In this document: in pieces, positions 45,965-58,670 of the stretch
Numbering within the stretch: position 1 is the first letter of the stretch
Layout of the letters: each line of letters begins with the position of its first letter
Source: Macrostomum hystrix
Lineage: Eukaryota > Platyhelminthes > Macrostomidae
Length of the DNA: 64,000 nucleotides
Assembly (NCBI GenBank): GCA_950097015.1
Contig: CATNEN010000029.1
Location: forward strand, 310,001-374,000
Reading direction: 5' to 3'
Translations under genes and position numbers: made by a program
Notes under the pieces: generated by a model
The model's database searches: none
Seen by the model: only the letters and a program-made list of their open reading frames with translations
What the model was told of the DNA's origin: nothing

Positions 45965-48900
45965 CCCATACTTCCTGTCTCTCAGCTCAGATACTTGCTG
46001 TCTGTAATCTCCCACACTTCCTGTCTACAAACTCCCACACTTCCTGTCTCGAACTCCCACACTTCCTGTCTCTAAACTCCCATACTTCCTGTCTCTCAGC
46101 TCAGATACTTGCTGTCTGTAATCTCCCACACTTCCTGTCTCTCAGCTCAGATACTTGCTGTCTGTAATCTCCCACACTTCCTGTCTCGAAAGTCCCACAC
46201 TTCCTGTCTCAATTCCCACACTTCCAGTCTCGAACTCCCACACTTCCTGTCTCTAAACTCCCACACTTCCTGTCTCAATTCCCACACTTCCTGTCTCGAA
46301 CTCCCACACTTCCTTTCTCTAAACTCCCACACTTCCTGTCTCTTAATTCCCACACTTCCTGTCTCTTAATTTCCACACTTCCTGTCTCTAATCTCCCACA
46401 CTTCCTGTCTCTAAACTCCCACACTTCCTGTCTCTAAACTCCCACACTTCCTGTCTCGAAAGTCCCACACTTCCTGTCTCGAACTCCCACACTTCCTGTC
46501 CCTTAATTCCCACACTTCCTGTCTATAAACTCCCACACTTTGTGTCTCTAAATTACCACACTTCCTGTCTCGAATTCCCATACTTCCTGTATCTTAATTC
46601 CCACACTTCCTGTCTCTAAACTCCCACACTTCCTGTCTCTCAGCTCCGATACTTCCTGTCTCTAAACTCCCACACTTCCTGTCTCTCAGCTCCGATACTT
46701 CCTGTCTCTAAACTCCCACACTTCCTGTCTCGAAAGTCCCACACTTCCTGTCTCAATTCCCACACTTCCTGTCTCGAACTCCCACACTTCCTGTCTCTAA
46801 ACTCCCACACTTCCTGTCTCTAAGCTCCCACACTTCCTGTCTCTCAGCTCCGATACTTCCTGTCTCTAAACTCCCACACTTCCTGTCTCTAAACTCCCAC
46901 ACTTCCTGTCTCGAAAGTCCCACACTTCCTGTCTCAATTCCCACACTTCCTGTCTCGAACTCCCACACTTCCTGTCTCTAAGCTCCCACACTTCCTGTCT
47001 CTAAGCTCCCACCTTTCCTGTCTCTAAACTCCCACACTTCCTGTCTCTAAACTCCCACACTTCCTGTCTCGAAAGTCCCACACTTCCTGTCTCGAACTCC
47101 CACACTTCCTGTCTCTAAACTCCCACACTTCCTGTCTCTAAGCTCCCACACTTCCTGTCTCTCAGCTCCGATACTTCCTGTCTCTAAACTCCCACACTTC
47201 CTGTCTCTAAACTCCCACACTTCCTGTCTCGAAAGTCCCACACTTCCTGTCTCAATTCCCACACTTCCTGTCTCGAACTCCCACACTTCCTGTCTCTAAG
47301 CTCCCACACTTCCTGTCTCTAAGCTCCCACCTTTCCTGTCTCTAAACTCCCACACTTCCTGTCTCTAAACTCCCACACTTCCTGTCTCGAAAGTCCCACA
47401 CTTCCTGTCTCGAACTCCCACACTTCCTGTCCCTTAATTCCCACACTTCCTGTCTATAAACTCCCACACTTTGTGTCTCTAAATTACCACACTTCCTGTC
47501 TCGAATTCCCATACTTCCTGTATCTTAATTCCCACACTTCCTGTCTCTAAACTCCCTCAATTCCTGTCTCTCAGCTCCGATACTTCCTGTCTCTAAACTC
47601 CCACACTTCCTGTCTCGAAAGTCCCACACTTCCTGTCTCAATTCCCACACTTCCTGTCTCGAACTCCCACACTTCCTGTCTCTAAACTCCCACACTTCCT
47701 GTCTCTAAGCTCCCACACTTCCTGTCTCTAAGCTCCCACCTTTCCTGTCTCTAAACTCCCACACTTTCTGTCTCGAAAGTCCCACACTTCCTGTCTCGAA
47801 CTCCCACACTTCCTGTCCCTTAATTCCCACACTTCCTGTCTATAAACTCCCACACTTTGTGTCTCTAAATTACCACACTTCCTGTCTCTTAATTCCTACA
47901 CTTCCTGTCTCGAATTCCCATACTTCCTGTATCTTAATTCCCACACTTCCGGTCTCGAAAGTCCCACACTTCCTGTCTCTAAACTCCCACACTTCCTGTC
48001 TCGAAAGTCCCACACTTCCTGTCTCTAAACTCCCACTCCTTCTGTCTCAATTCCCACACTTCCTGTCTCGAACTCCCACACTTCCTGTCCCTTAATTCCC
48101 ACACTTCCTGTCTATAAACTCCCACACTTTGTGTCTCTAAATTACCACACTTCCTGTCTCGAATTCCCATACTTCCTGTCTCTAAACTCCCACACTTCCT
48201 GTCTCGAAAGTCCCACACTTCCTGTCTCAATTCCCACACTTCCTGTCTCGAACTCCCACACTTCCTGTCTCTAAGCTCCCACACTTCCTGTCTCTAAGCT
48301 CCCACCTTTCCTGTCTCTAAACTCCCACACTTTCTGTCTCGAAAGTCCCACACTTCCTGTCTCGAACTCCCACACTTCCTGTCCCTTAATTCCCACACTT
48401 CCTGTCTATAAACTCCCACACTTTGTGTCTCTAAATTACCACACTTCCTGTCTCTTAATTCCTACACTTCCTGTCTCGAATTCCCATACTTCCTGTATCT
48501 TAATTCCCACACTTCCGGTCTCGAAAGTCCCACACTTCCTGTCTCTAAACTCCCACACTTCCTGTCTCGAAAGTCCCACACTTCCTGTCTCTAAACTCCC
48601 ACTCCTTCTGTCTCAATTCCCACACTTCCTGTCTCGAACTCCCACACTTCCTGTCCCTTAATTCCCACACTTCCTGTCTATAAACTCCCACACTTTGTGT
48701 CTCTAAATTACCACACTTCCTGTCTCTTAATTCCCATACTTACTGTATGTTAATTCCCACATCCCACACTTCCTGTCTCTAAATTCCCACACTTTCTGTC
48801 TCGAATTCCCATACTTCCTGTCTCTAAACTCCCACACTTCCTGTCTCGAAAGTCCCACACTTCCTGTCTCAATTCCCACACTTCCTGTCTCGAACTCCCA

Positions 48901-49675
48901 CACTTCCTGTCTCTAAGCTCCCACACTTCCTGTCTCTAAGCTCCCACACTTCCTGTCTCTAAGCTCCCACCTTTCCTGTCTCTAAACTCCCACACTTTCT
49001 GTCTCGAAAGTCCCACACTTCCTGTCTCGAACTCCCACACTTCCTGTCCCTTAATTCCCACACTTCCTGTCTATAAACTCCCACACTTTGTGTCTCTAAA
49101 TTACCACACTTCCTGTCTCTTAATTCCTACACTTCCTGTCTCGAATTCCCATACTTCCTGTATCTTAATTCCCACACTTCCGGTCTCGAAAGTCCCACCT
49201 TTCCTGTCTCTAAACTCCCACACTTCCTGTCTCTAAGCTCCCACCTTTCCTGTCTCTAAACTCCCACACTTTCTGTCTCGAAAGTCCCACACTTCCTGTC
49301 TCGAACTCCCACACTTCCTGTCTATAAACTCCCACACTTTGTGTCTCTAAATTACCACACTTCCTGTCTCTTAATTCCCATACTTACTGCATGTTAATTC
49401 CCACATCCCACACTTCCTGTCCCTTAATTCCCACACTTCCTGTCTATAAACTCCCACACTTTGTGTCTCTAAATTACCACACTTCCTGTCTCTTAATTCC
49501 CATACTTACTGCATGTTAATTCCCACATCCCACACTTCCTGTCTCTAAATTCCCACACTTTCTGTCTCGAATTCCCACACTTCCTGTCTTTAAACTCCCA
49601 CACTTCGTGTCTCTAAACTCCTACACTTCCGGTCTGTAATCTCCCACACTTCCTGTATCTTAATTTCCATAATTT
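45965..49675 (+). repeat. About 3.7-kb minisatellite of ~20-23-bp units with higher-order repeats
   Basis: The basic unit contains CCCACACTTCCTGTCTC plus a short variable spacer (TAAACT, GAACT, GAAAGT, TAAGCT, AATT). Variants such as CACTTTGTGTC and CAGCTCCGATACTTCC mark larger periods. One marker block recurs at 47852 and 48418 (566 bp) and again at 49083 (665 bp). Another block recurs with a 318-bp shift around 46750-47290. Non-coding. Confidence 0.95.
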
Positions 49676-49734
49676 TCTTCCCGGCACAGCAATCTCCATA
49701 ACCCTCTGTTCCATAATTGCCATACTTTTTTACT

Positions 49735-50040
49735 CTGTCCCAAATTCCATAACCTGTTCATGACTTCTATACTTTCTGTCCCAAATTCCATAACCTGTTC
49801 ATGACTTCTATACTTTCTGTCCCAAATTCCATAACCTGTTCATGACTTCTATACTTTCTGTCCCAAATTCCATAACCTGTTCATGACTTCTATACTTTCT
49901 GTCCCAAATTCCATAACCTGTTCATGACTTCTATACTTTCTGTCCCAAATTCCATAACCTGTTCATGACTTCTATACTTTCTGTCCCAAATTCCATAACC
50001 TGTTCATGACTTCTATACTTTCTGTCCCAAATTCCACATA
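49735..50040 (+). repeat. 41-bp tandem repeat, about 7-8 copies
   Basis: The unit contains AATTCCATAACCTGTTCATG then ACTTCTATACTTTCTGTCCC. The copies are almost identical, implying recent expansion. It ends about 320 bp upstream of the phospholipase start codon. Confidence 0.95.
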
Positions 50041-50360
50041 CTTTCCAATCGTCCCCCCTTCTTCATATACTAGATGACTCACAATTCTGAACTTCTGGCC
50101 TCAGAATTATGGGATTCTTTTTCGTGGGAATTCTGGTATCTTAAATGAGCTCCAAACTATATTTCCTGGCTTCAATTCTGCATAATTTTTCTAATAATTT
50201 AGTTTTTTAGGAGTTAGTAACTTCGCAATTAGAAATCGACAGAAGTTCTCAATTATACATTTTAAAAATGCAAAGAACGAGTACTTAATCCAATACAGCC
50301 TAGACTGATCCGCATACTTATTAAACAATTCCAGCGCACAGCCAAGCGTTAGTTTCAAGC

Positions 50361-53300
50361 ATGCTCAACTCTCTGAAGAACTATGTCAATACACAGTTTT
50401 CCACAATTAACCCGTACAAAATTGAAGAGGCAAATCCAGCACACTTCAATAAGTAAGTGGCGTTTTTGTCAACCCCGTTCGAAATCTAAATCCATAGTTC
50501 AGTGTCAACTCCATCTTGACTCTAGTTTAAAATCAACACAATTCTAAATCCCTAGTTTACAGTGTCAACCCCATCCTAAATCCCTAGTTTACAGTGTCAA
50601 CCCCATCCTAAATCCCTAGTTTACAGTGTCAACCCCATCCTAAATCCCTAGTTTACAGTGTCAACCCCATCCTAAATCCCTAGTTTACAGTGTCAACCCC
50701 ATCCTAAATCCCTAGTTTACAGTGTCATCCCCATCCTAAATCCCTAGTTTACAGTGTCAACCCCATCCTAAATCCCTAGTTTACAGTGTCAACCCCATCC
50801 TAAATCCCTAGTTTACAGTGTCATCCCCATCCTAAATCCCTAGTTTTCACTGTCATCCCCATCCTAAATCCCTAGTTTACAGTGTCAACCCCATCCTAAA
50901 TCCCTAGTTTACAGTGTCATCCCCATCCTAAATCCCTAGTTTTCACTGTCATCCCCATCCTAAATCCCTAGTTTTCACTGTCATCCCCACCCTAAATCCC
51001 TAGTTTTCACTGTCAACCCCATCCTAAATCCCTAGTTTTCACTGTCAACCCCATCCTAAATCCACAGTTTTCAGTGTCAACCCCATCCTAAATCCTTAGT
51101 TTTCACTGTCAACCCCATCCTAAATCCTTACTTATATATATTCTCAAATTAAGTCTTTTTTTGCATGGAGATTATACTTACTGGCATTTCTCATTGCTCC
51201 AGGTACCAGGGACACATCAGTGACAATTCTGGCAGCAATTTGTATCGTGTGGCAAATCACTTCGAAATGATTTTCACTTACGTCAATGTGAAGAATGAGA
51301 ACAAGGCTTATTCGTGAGTTTTGCTGATTCCAGGTCCTTTGATCTTGAATAAAAAGTAATCTTAGGAAAGCTCCAACTCAGCAGTCACAGGAATGCAGCA
51401 TTCAGAATCGGGAATCCAGTATTCACAGTCGGGAATCCAGTATTCACAGTCGGGAATCCAGTATTCACAGTCGGGAATCCAGTATTCACAGTCGGGAATC
51501 CAGTATTCACAGTCGGGAATCCAGTATTCACAGTCGGGAATCCAGTATTCACAGTCGGGAATCCAGTATTCACAGTCGGGAATCCAGTATTCACAGTCGG
51601 GAATCCAGTATTCACAGTCGGGAATCCAGTATTCACAATTGGGAATCCAGTATCACAGTCGGGAATCCAGTATTCACAGTCGGGAATCCAGTATTCACAA
51701 TCGGGAATCCAGTATCACAGTCGGGGAATCCAGTATTCACAGTCGGGAATCCAGTATTCACAGTCGGGGAATCCAGTATTCACAGTCGGGGAATCCAGTA
51801 TTCACAGTCGGGAATCCAGTATTCACAGTCGGGAATCCAGCATTCACAACGGATTCCGCTGCCGCCCCGCAGTCTATTCCGATTAGAGAGCATGGCGGAC
51901 TCGGAGTCTCTGTTCGCTCACTATTCTTCGCGCCTGCGCGTACTTGAACGCATCGATCGAAGCCTGCTGACGCGCAAGAAGGACGTTGAGGCCGCGTGCG
52001 AAGTGCTTCGTCAGAATCCAGGTTACACGGCCTGCCATGTTGCTGTGCACCTCAACTGGTTGCACATGCTGCGACATCCGGAAATGGTTGCCATGGTGAA
52101 CGCGCCTGACGATGTTAATCGAATCACACCGTTTGTACTGTCGGTTATTAATAGCAACGTGTCCATAGTTCGCGAGTTCCTCACAATGAACAATGTGAAC
52201 CTCACCATTGTGGACTCTAACGGTGATTCCGTATTTCATCACGCGGCAGGCAAGCCGAGCGAGCTTATGACAGTGAGTAATTTGCCTGTAACACTCATAA
52301 TTACTAGTAAATCCTTTAACGTTTGCAAAATAACTATCTTCTACACTGCAGCTTCTAATCGGACGCGACCAGACAATGGTGAATCACGTGAACGATGAAG
52401 GCAGAGTGCCGCTGCACCTCACCTGTCAGGCCGCTGACGACTTGGGCACCCTGCTGCTGCTGCAGGCCGGCGCCGACCCGGCCGGCGGTGACGCGCCATA
52501 TCCGACAAAGCCCATTCACCTAGCAATGCGCAGCTGCTCGCTAAAGTGAGCTAGCTCTTACAGTTTAATCTTTTCTGATATGATCTTGAGATATCGCTTA
52601 CTGGCATGTAGAATTGAATAAAGCAAATAGGTACGCGAATTCCCGTCTCCATGGAGTTTGACGCAGGAATCAAAAGCCATTCAGCAAAAATGCTTCTCCT
52701 TTTCTCCTCTCCTCTCGTTCCCTATCTCTCACCTTCCCTCTCCTCTCACTTTCTCCCCCTTTTGTACTTTCTGCATTTAAAGTGCACTTTGTGATTCGCT
52801 GTGCAGGTGCATCGAGATGCTGTGCACTCGCGACCACGGCCTCATCAACAGTGTGGACAATGAAGGCAACTCTGTGCTGCACTACGCGCGCGAGAAGGAC
52901 ATCACCTACACACTGTGCCACTATCCGCAGATCAATAAGAATCTGGTGAACGCCAGGGGCGAGACGCCACTGCACTCTGTCATCATCGAGATGTACAAGA
53001 CTACTGACAAGAAGAAGAAGGAAGACTACCTGGATGTGATCATGACTCTGCTAGTGCTGGAGGCTGATGCCAGCATTCCCAATATCGAAGGCGAGACTCC
53101 ACTGCATTCCGCTGTTAGGGTAAGACGCTCAATTCTGTTGTCTATTAACAGTAGGACTACCAAGCCATTTTGCCGCCCGCTTTTATACCAAGGGGGGAAT
53201 TTCCCCTGAGTGACACGGGATATCAACACACTGAGTGACACAGGATATTAACACACTGAGTGACACAGGATATCAACACACTGAGTGACACAGGATATCA

Positions 53301-56300
53301 AGGCACTGAGTAAAACAGGATATCAACACACTGAGTGACACAGGATATCAACACACTGAGTGACACAGGATATCAACACACTGAGTGACACAGGATATCA
53401 ACACACTGAGTGACACAGGATATCAACACACTGAGTGACACAGGATATCCAACACACTGAGTGACACAGGATATCAACACACTGAGTGACACAGGATATC
53501 AACACACTGAGTGACACAGGATATCAACACACTGAGTGACACAGGATATTAACACACTGAGTGACACAGGATATCAACACACTGAGTGACACAGGATATC
53601 AAGGCACTGAGTAAAACAGGATATCAACACACTGAGTGACACAGGATATCAACACACTGAGTGACACAGGATATCAACACACTGAGTGACACAGGATATC
53701 AACACACTGAGTGACACAGGATATCAACACACTGAGTGACACAGGATATCCAACACACTGAGTGACACAGGATATCAACACACTGAGTGACACAGGATAT
53801 CAACACACTGAGTGACACAGGATATCAACACACTGAGTGACACAGGATATCAACACACTGAGTGACACAGGATATCAACACACTGAGTGACACAGGATAT
53901 CAACACACTGAGTGACACAGGATATCCAACACACTGGGTGACACAGGATATCCAACACACTGAGTGACACAGGATATCCAACACACTGAGTGACACAGGA
54001 TATCCAACACACTGAGTGACACAGGATATCCAACACACTGAGTGACACAGGATATCCAACACACTGGGTGACACAGGATATCCAACACACTGAGTGACAC
54101 AGGATATCAACACACTGAGTGACACAGGATATCAACACACTGAGTGACACAGGATATCAACACACTGAGTGACACAGGATATCCAACACACTGAGTGACA
54201 CAGGATATCAACACACTGAGTGACACAGGATATCAACACACTGAGTGACACAGGATATCCAACACACTGAGTGACACAGGATATCCAACACACTGAGTGA
54301 CACAGGATATTAACACACTGAGTGACACAGGATATTAACACACTGAGTGACACAGGATATCAAGGCACTGAGTAAAACAGGATATCAACACACTGAGTGA
54401 CACAGGATATCAACACACTGAGTGACACAGGATATCAACACACTGAGTGACACAGGATATCAACACACTGAGTGACACAGGATATCCAACACACTGAGTG
54501 ACACAGGATATTAACACACTGAGTGACACAGGATATCAACACACTGAGTGACACAGGATATCCAACACACTGAGTGACACAGGATATCAACACACTGAGT
54601 GACACAGGATATCAACACACTGAGTGACACAGGATATCCAACACACTGAGTGACACAGGGTATCAACACACTGAGTGACACAGGATATCAACACACTGAG
54701 TGACACAGGATATCAACACACTGAGTGACACAGGATATCCAACACACTGAGTGACACAGGGTATCAACACACTGAGTGACACAGGATATCAACACACTAA
54801 GTAACAAACTAAAGGATTTTAGAGACTTGAAGAAACACAATTATCAAATGTACGTATAAAACAATTTATTGACGGCATGTGTCGATAACCTTCTGCATAG
54901 CCAGCTGTTCTGTTTGACAAAATGTGTTTATTCTTCTACTCATAGACGCGCAACGTTGACGTCGTCCGCGCCCTCATTGTCTTCGAAGCCGACGTTAATT
55001 GCCTAAACAAGCGCGGCCAGACTCCGCGTCACATCCTATCTAGCGAGGAAGAAGGCCAGCCCGCGTTTGGGTGTGTGCACTGGCACTTTTCATGTATTTC
55101 ACTACCTAAGATATTATATTCTTTGTTAGATAGATTTATTTATAAGTCTACGCTCGTATTAATTCATTTGCAAAAATATTATTTCAGAATTCTGCCCTAC
55201 TTTCGCACGAGTACTCGCGATCGGTAAGTAGTGCAATACACACTTGTCCATCGCGTGTGTTTCATTGCTGTAAGTGCGTTTGTTTCCGTGTTAACCGCCC
55301 GCACCCGGCCTTTGATCTGCAGAGACGTGCTAATCTACACTCTGCACATGGTTGGCGCCAATCGCTGTTCCGGCGAGACCTCCGGCTGCGGCGACGGCTG
55401 TCATTATCGAGGCAAAAACAATGGCACCGTGCCTGAGGCCTGCAAAATACCCGAACTGGAGGCGCACTCGCCGGATCCTACTCCCAGGCAGAATCCCCTT
55501 AGCGGCTCTGTTGTTGGCAGCACAGCCGTTGCTCTATTGAAGCGATTGGACAATCGCTCGGCCACTGGGGTGAACTTTCGCAATTCTAACGCCTCATCAG
55601 TGTCAGCCTCGTCTACTGCTGGCGCTGAGCAAGGCTGTAGCGAACCGTGCGTCTATCTGTCCGAGTCGGCCAGCAGCTACAGCATCCTTGCTAGCACCGC
55701 CTCGCAAAGTGTTGACGTTCCAGACAACGCCGATGGCGACAATGCATCGTCTGAATTGGACGCAATCGAAGGCGACACCCTGCTGTGCCTGGATGGCGGT
55801 GGAATTCGCGGTTTAATTCTGGCCCAACTGATGCGCGCCATCGAGCGTCGGCTAATTCAACAGCAGCAGGCGCAAGTGCAGCTAGTCGACTATTTCGACT
55901 GGGTGTCCGGCACCAGTACTGGCGCCATCTGTGCTCTAGCTTTGGGTGTTGGCAAAACCGCCGCTTTTGGACGTTGTCTTTATTTAAAGCTCAAGGATCG
56001 GATGTTTCAGGTTGGCTCATAAAATACTTCATAATTAATTATTATTATTATTTTTATTATTAAAACGCGCACGCCATCTATGGGTGCTGATTTTTTTATT
56101 TTTTATTTTTTTTAACAACACATTTAAATGAACAACGAAAAGCAACATAAAAAGCGAAGTTTAGTAGGAATCAAATATCGAGCTGGGAAGGGAAAGCAAA
56201 GGTATTAAAAATAAGAGCAGTAAAAACACAAGGGACGGCAGGGATAAAACAAAATATGAAATATCTATTGTTGAATGCTAGTAAGATCTCGTAGTCTCAG

Positions 56301-58431
56301 GGCAGCTGTTCCCTTATTTTAGATATTTCTATGATGTATTTTGCTAAAGCTTCAGCGGTTTCCCTATCGTCTTGAGCCATTATGTAGTTAGATTTTTCTT
56401 CTGCTGTTAAGGATATGAAATTGGGGGTTTTCCCAGAAACTTCCGTCTCAAATTTCGAACGTGCTGCGCTATATTTATTCCAAGTGCACTTAAAAAGGAA
56501 GTGGACCTCGTTTTCAACTTCTGTTTTGCACTTACTACATAATCTATTTACATACGGAATTTTCGGTCTCTCAGTTCGCAATGTATGTATTACATTCATA
56601 ATCGTCCCTTCCGACTGACTGTCCATGTAAAAAACCTCTAAGGAGCCTTCAGAAAAACTCACCCATGTATTTTTACAGAAAGGCTCGCCCTGTCTCGGTC
56701 TGTCTGAGAAGGGCTCACTCCTGTCCCTTCAGTAGGGCTCACCCCTGTCCCTTCAGGGGGGCTCGACCGTGTCCCTTCAGGGGGGCTCACCCATGTCCCT
56801 TCAGAGGGGCTCACCCAAGTCCCTTCAGAAGGGCTCACCCAAGTCCCTTCAGAAAAGCTCACCTCTGTCCCTTCAGGGGAGCTCACCCATGTCCCTTCAG
56901 AGGGGCTCACCCCTGTCCCTTCAGAAGGGCTTGAACCTGTGTCCCTTCAGGGGGGCTCGACCGTGTCCCTTCAGGGGGGCTCACCCATGTCCCTTCAGAA
57001 TAGCTGACCCCTCTCCTTCAGAATGGCTCAAAATTGTTTAGCATCGCGTCTCCCAGAAATTTACGGTCGTAGAATGGCTCATTTTATAATTGCTTATTTT
57101 CTATCATCTCCCGCTCCAACATCGCATGCCTGCAGGGTTCGCGTCCCTACGCCGCCGACTTCCTTGAGCAGACGCTGCAGGAAATGTTCGGCGAGAACAC
57201 GGTGATGACAGATATTCCGCAGTCGCGCTGCGGCATTATGATTCACGCCCTGCTGGCCGACAGATTTCCGCCTTTGTTGCACACTTTTCGCAATTATGAC
57301 CCACCGATGCCGGATCCGCGTCCTTTGAAGTCGTCACCTGAGGTGGCCGTTTGCCGGCCCGAAGAGCAGCTGGTGTGGAGAGCAGCCCGGGCGTCTGGCG
57401 CGGCCCCTACATTCTTCAAGTCATGTGATCAGTATCTGGACGGCGGATTAGTGGCTAACAATCCAACATTGGACGCTCTGACAGAGGTATAGTATGCTCA
57501 TTGTCAATGCAGGGATTGAAGCCTAGTGGCTTATTTAGAGCATAGGACTCACGACTTGATGGTCGGGGTTTCGATTCCCGACTTCACTGGAACAATCTGT
57601 ATCCTTTGGCAAGACACTTAACTTTGCATTGCTTCAGTTCACCCAGCTTAGCTGGGGTAATTGAGGTTGGGTGTTGCGTCTTTCCCCAGTCCATGGACTG
57701 AACAGCCGTACGCAGTCTTCAGATGCGTCGGGCAGTAGCTGCACATCTGACCCAATCTGAGCTCTGACCACGCTTTCCAGCGTGGCTAAAACAATAAATT
57801 TAAAAGAAAAGCTAAACTATTAACGGCAAACTCGCGGCAAATCTCGTCCACCAGCAACGGCACTCAAATCGTTTAGGCTCGATGTCTTTTATTAAATAAT
57901 CCTTGCTTACGTATAGATGTACCGTGTTATTCGTACCTGAGCCTAAGCAACACGCATTCGCACATTCCCATCTCTCAGCTTACCGCCTACTACAAAAAGA
58001 ACTACAATCAGCGGCCAAAGCTGCGCTGCGTTGTCTCCCTGGGCACCGGGCGCATCCCGGTCATTCCAATCTCCAATCGCGACGTCTTCATGCCGTCCAA
58101 TCCGGCCCAGCTGTTGCAGACATTTCGCGGCATGAACAGCCTGGCTCAGATTATGATCGAGCAGGCCACTAGCGCCGACTATCAGACTGTGCGCCGCGCC
58201 CAGGCCTGGTGCGACTGCTTAGGCGCGCGCTATTATCGTTTATCGCCACCAATCTCGGCTGACATACCGCTGGACTGTAAGAATACTTCCATACTCATTC
58301 AGATGCTGTGGGAGACTGAGGTCTACCTAGCCAGGAATACGGACAAACTCACCCAGCTGGTGCGTGTGCTCACCGCGCCGCACAGGGCTGCCGCTGCGTC
58401 TGCGAAGACAAAGGTTTCTGACTGGTCGTAA
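50361..58431 (+). CDS. PLA2G6: Calcium-independent phospholipase A2, group VI (iPLA2-beta-like)
   Basis: Ten exons: 50361-50452, 51203-51313, 51873-52272, 52352-52545, 52807-53119, 54946-55070, 55188-55223, 55323-56010, 57136-57486, 57979-58431. They join in phase to 920 residues; human PLA2G6 has 806. The enzyme hydrolyses the sn-2 acyl chain of phospholipids. An N-terminal region is followed by ankyrin-type repeats (VNDEGRVPLHLTCQ, EGETPLHSAV and others, about residues 130-410). The patatin domain has DGGGIRG (581-587), the GTSTG lipase motif with nucleophile S622, and DGGLVANNPTLDALTE with catalytic D755, so the Ser-Asp dyad is intact. VVSLGTGR and LWETEVYLARN also match the family. A Ser/Ala-rich insert of about 130 residues in exon 8 separates ankyrin and catalytic parts. 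Exon 7 is only 36 nt. The start is the first ATG, whose LKNYVNTQFSTINPYKIEE resembles the family N-terminus. Confidence 0.93.
50500..51135 (+). repeat. 32-bp minisatellite in PLA2G6-like intron 1, about 19 copies
   Basis: The unit contains CCCATCCTAAATCCCTAGTT and TACAGTGTCAA; the right half has TTTCACTGTCA variants. It makes up most of the 750-bp intron. Confidence 0.92.
51393..51860 (+). repeat. 21-bp minisatellite in PLA2G6-like intron 2, about 22 copies
   Basis: The unit is CAGTCGGGAATCCAGTATTC plus A. It gives open frames on both strands because 21 is a multiple of three. The exon 2 frame stops at once in the donor, so the repeat is not translated as a read-through. Confidence 0.93.
53205..54800 (+). 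repeat. 25/26-bp minisatellite in PLA2G6-like intron 5, about 63 copies
   Basis: The unit is ACTGAGTGACACAGGATATC plus AACAC or CAACAC. A marker variant (AAGGCACTGAGTAAAACAGG) recurs near 53300, 53600 and 54360, and runs of the 26-bp form recur, showing higher-order duplication. It accounts for nearly all of the 1826-bp intron. Confidence 0.95.
56030..56662 (-). mobile_element. Truncated non-LTR retrotransposon 3' end (LINE remnant)
   Basis: On the minus strand a frame (56662-56297) carries RPKIPYVNRLCSKCKTEVEN followed by EVHFLFKC and a Tyr/Arg-rich segment. This is the Cys-Cys-His-Cys pattern found at the C-terminus of many LINE reverse-transcriptase ORFs. It is followed by an AT-rich 3' end with TAATAATAAAAATAATAA-like sequence. 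The reverse transcriptase core is missing, so this is a 5'-truncated dead copy inserted antisense in PLA2G6-like intron 8. Confidence 0.6.
56690..57035 (+). repeat. 24-bp minisatellite in PLA2G6-like intron 8, about 14 copies
   Basis: The unit contains CATGTCCCTTCAGAGGGGCT plus CACC. It abuts the 5' break of the LINE remnant, and the first unit overlaps the end of its open frame. Confidence 0.9.
57517..57800 (+). mobile_element. tRNA-derived SINE in PLA2G6-like intron 9
   Basis: Head GCCTAGTGG and a one-base-expanded B box (GGTTTCGATTCC) are followed by the family body: GACACTTAACTTTGCATTGC, CCAGTCCATGGACTGAACAG, CTGCACATCTGACCCAAT. It lies wholly within the 492-bp intron and accounts for its size. 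The extra T in the B box suggests a dead copy. Confidence 0.85.
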
Positions 58432-58524
58432 AAATTTTTGGAACTTGTTGATTGTTGTGTAGCATAAAGATGTCAGATATTGAGATCATTTATCTTAAAC
58501 TTATGTAATATGCGTAGAGACTTT

Positions 58525-58670
58525 TCAGTACGTTGGTCCTCAATAGACCACTATCAACCACCTGGTCCTCAATAGACCCCTATCAACCACCTGGTCCTCA
58601 ATAGACCCCTATCAACCACCTGGTCCTCAATAGACCCCTATCAACCACCTGGTCTTTAATAGCCCAGTAT
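58525..58670 (+). repeat. 29-bp tandem repeat, 4-5 copies
   Basis: The unit contains CCTGGTCCTCAATAGACCCC plus TATCAACCA. Its core resembles the 36-bp unit at 59505-60330. Confidence 0.9.

Noticed and set aside
45928-48661. Ser/His/Thr and Trp/Glu-rich repeat ORFs
   Set aside because: Translations of the minisatellite in arbitrary frames; short and mutually overlapping.
51393-51947. 184-residue ORF through PLA2G6-like intron 2
   Set aside because: It is the 21-bp repeat read into exon 3 in the wrong frame; the exon 3 frame giving LFRLESMADSESLFAHYSSR matches the family.
53205-54800. CRISPR-like appearance of regular repeats
   Set aside because: There are no unique spacers between units; this is a tandem minisatellite in an intron of an animal gene.
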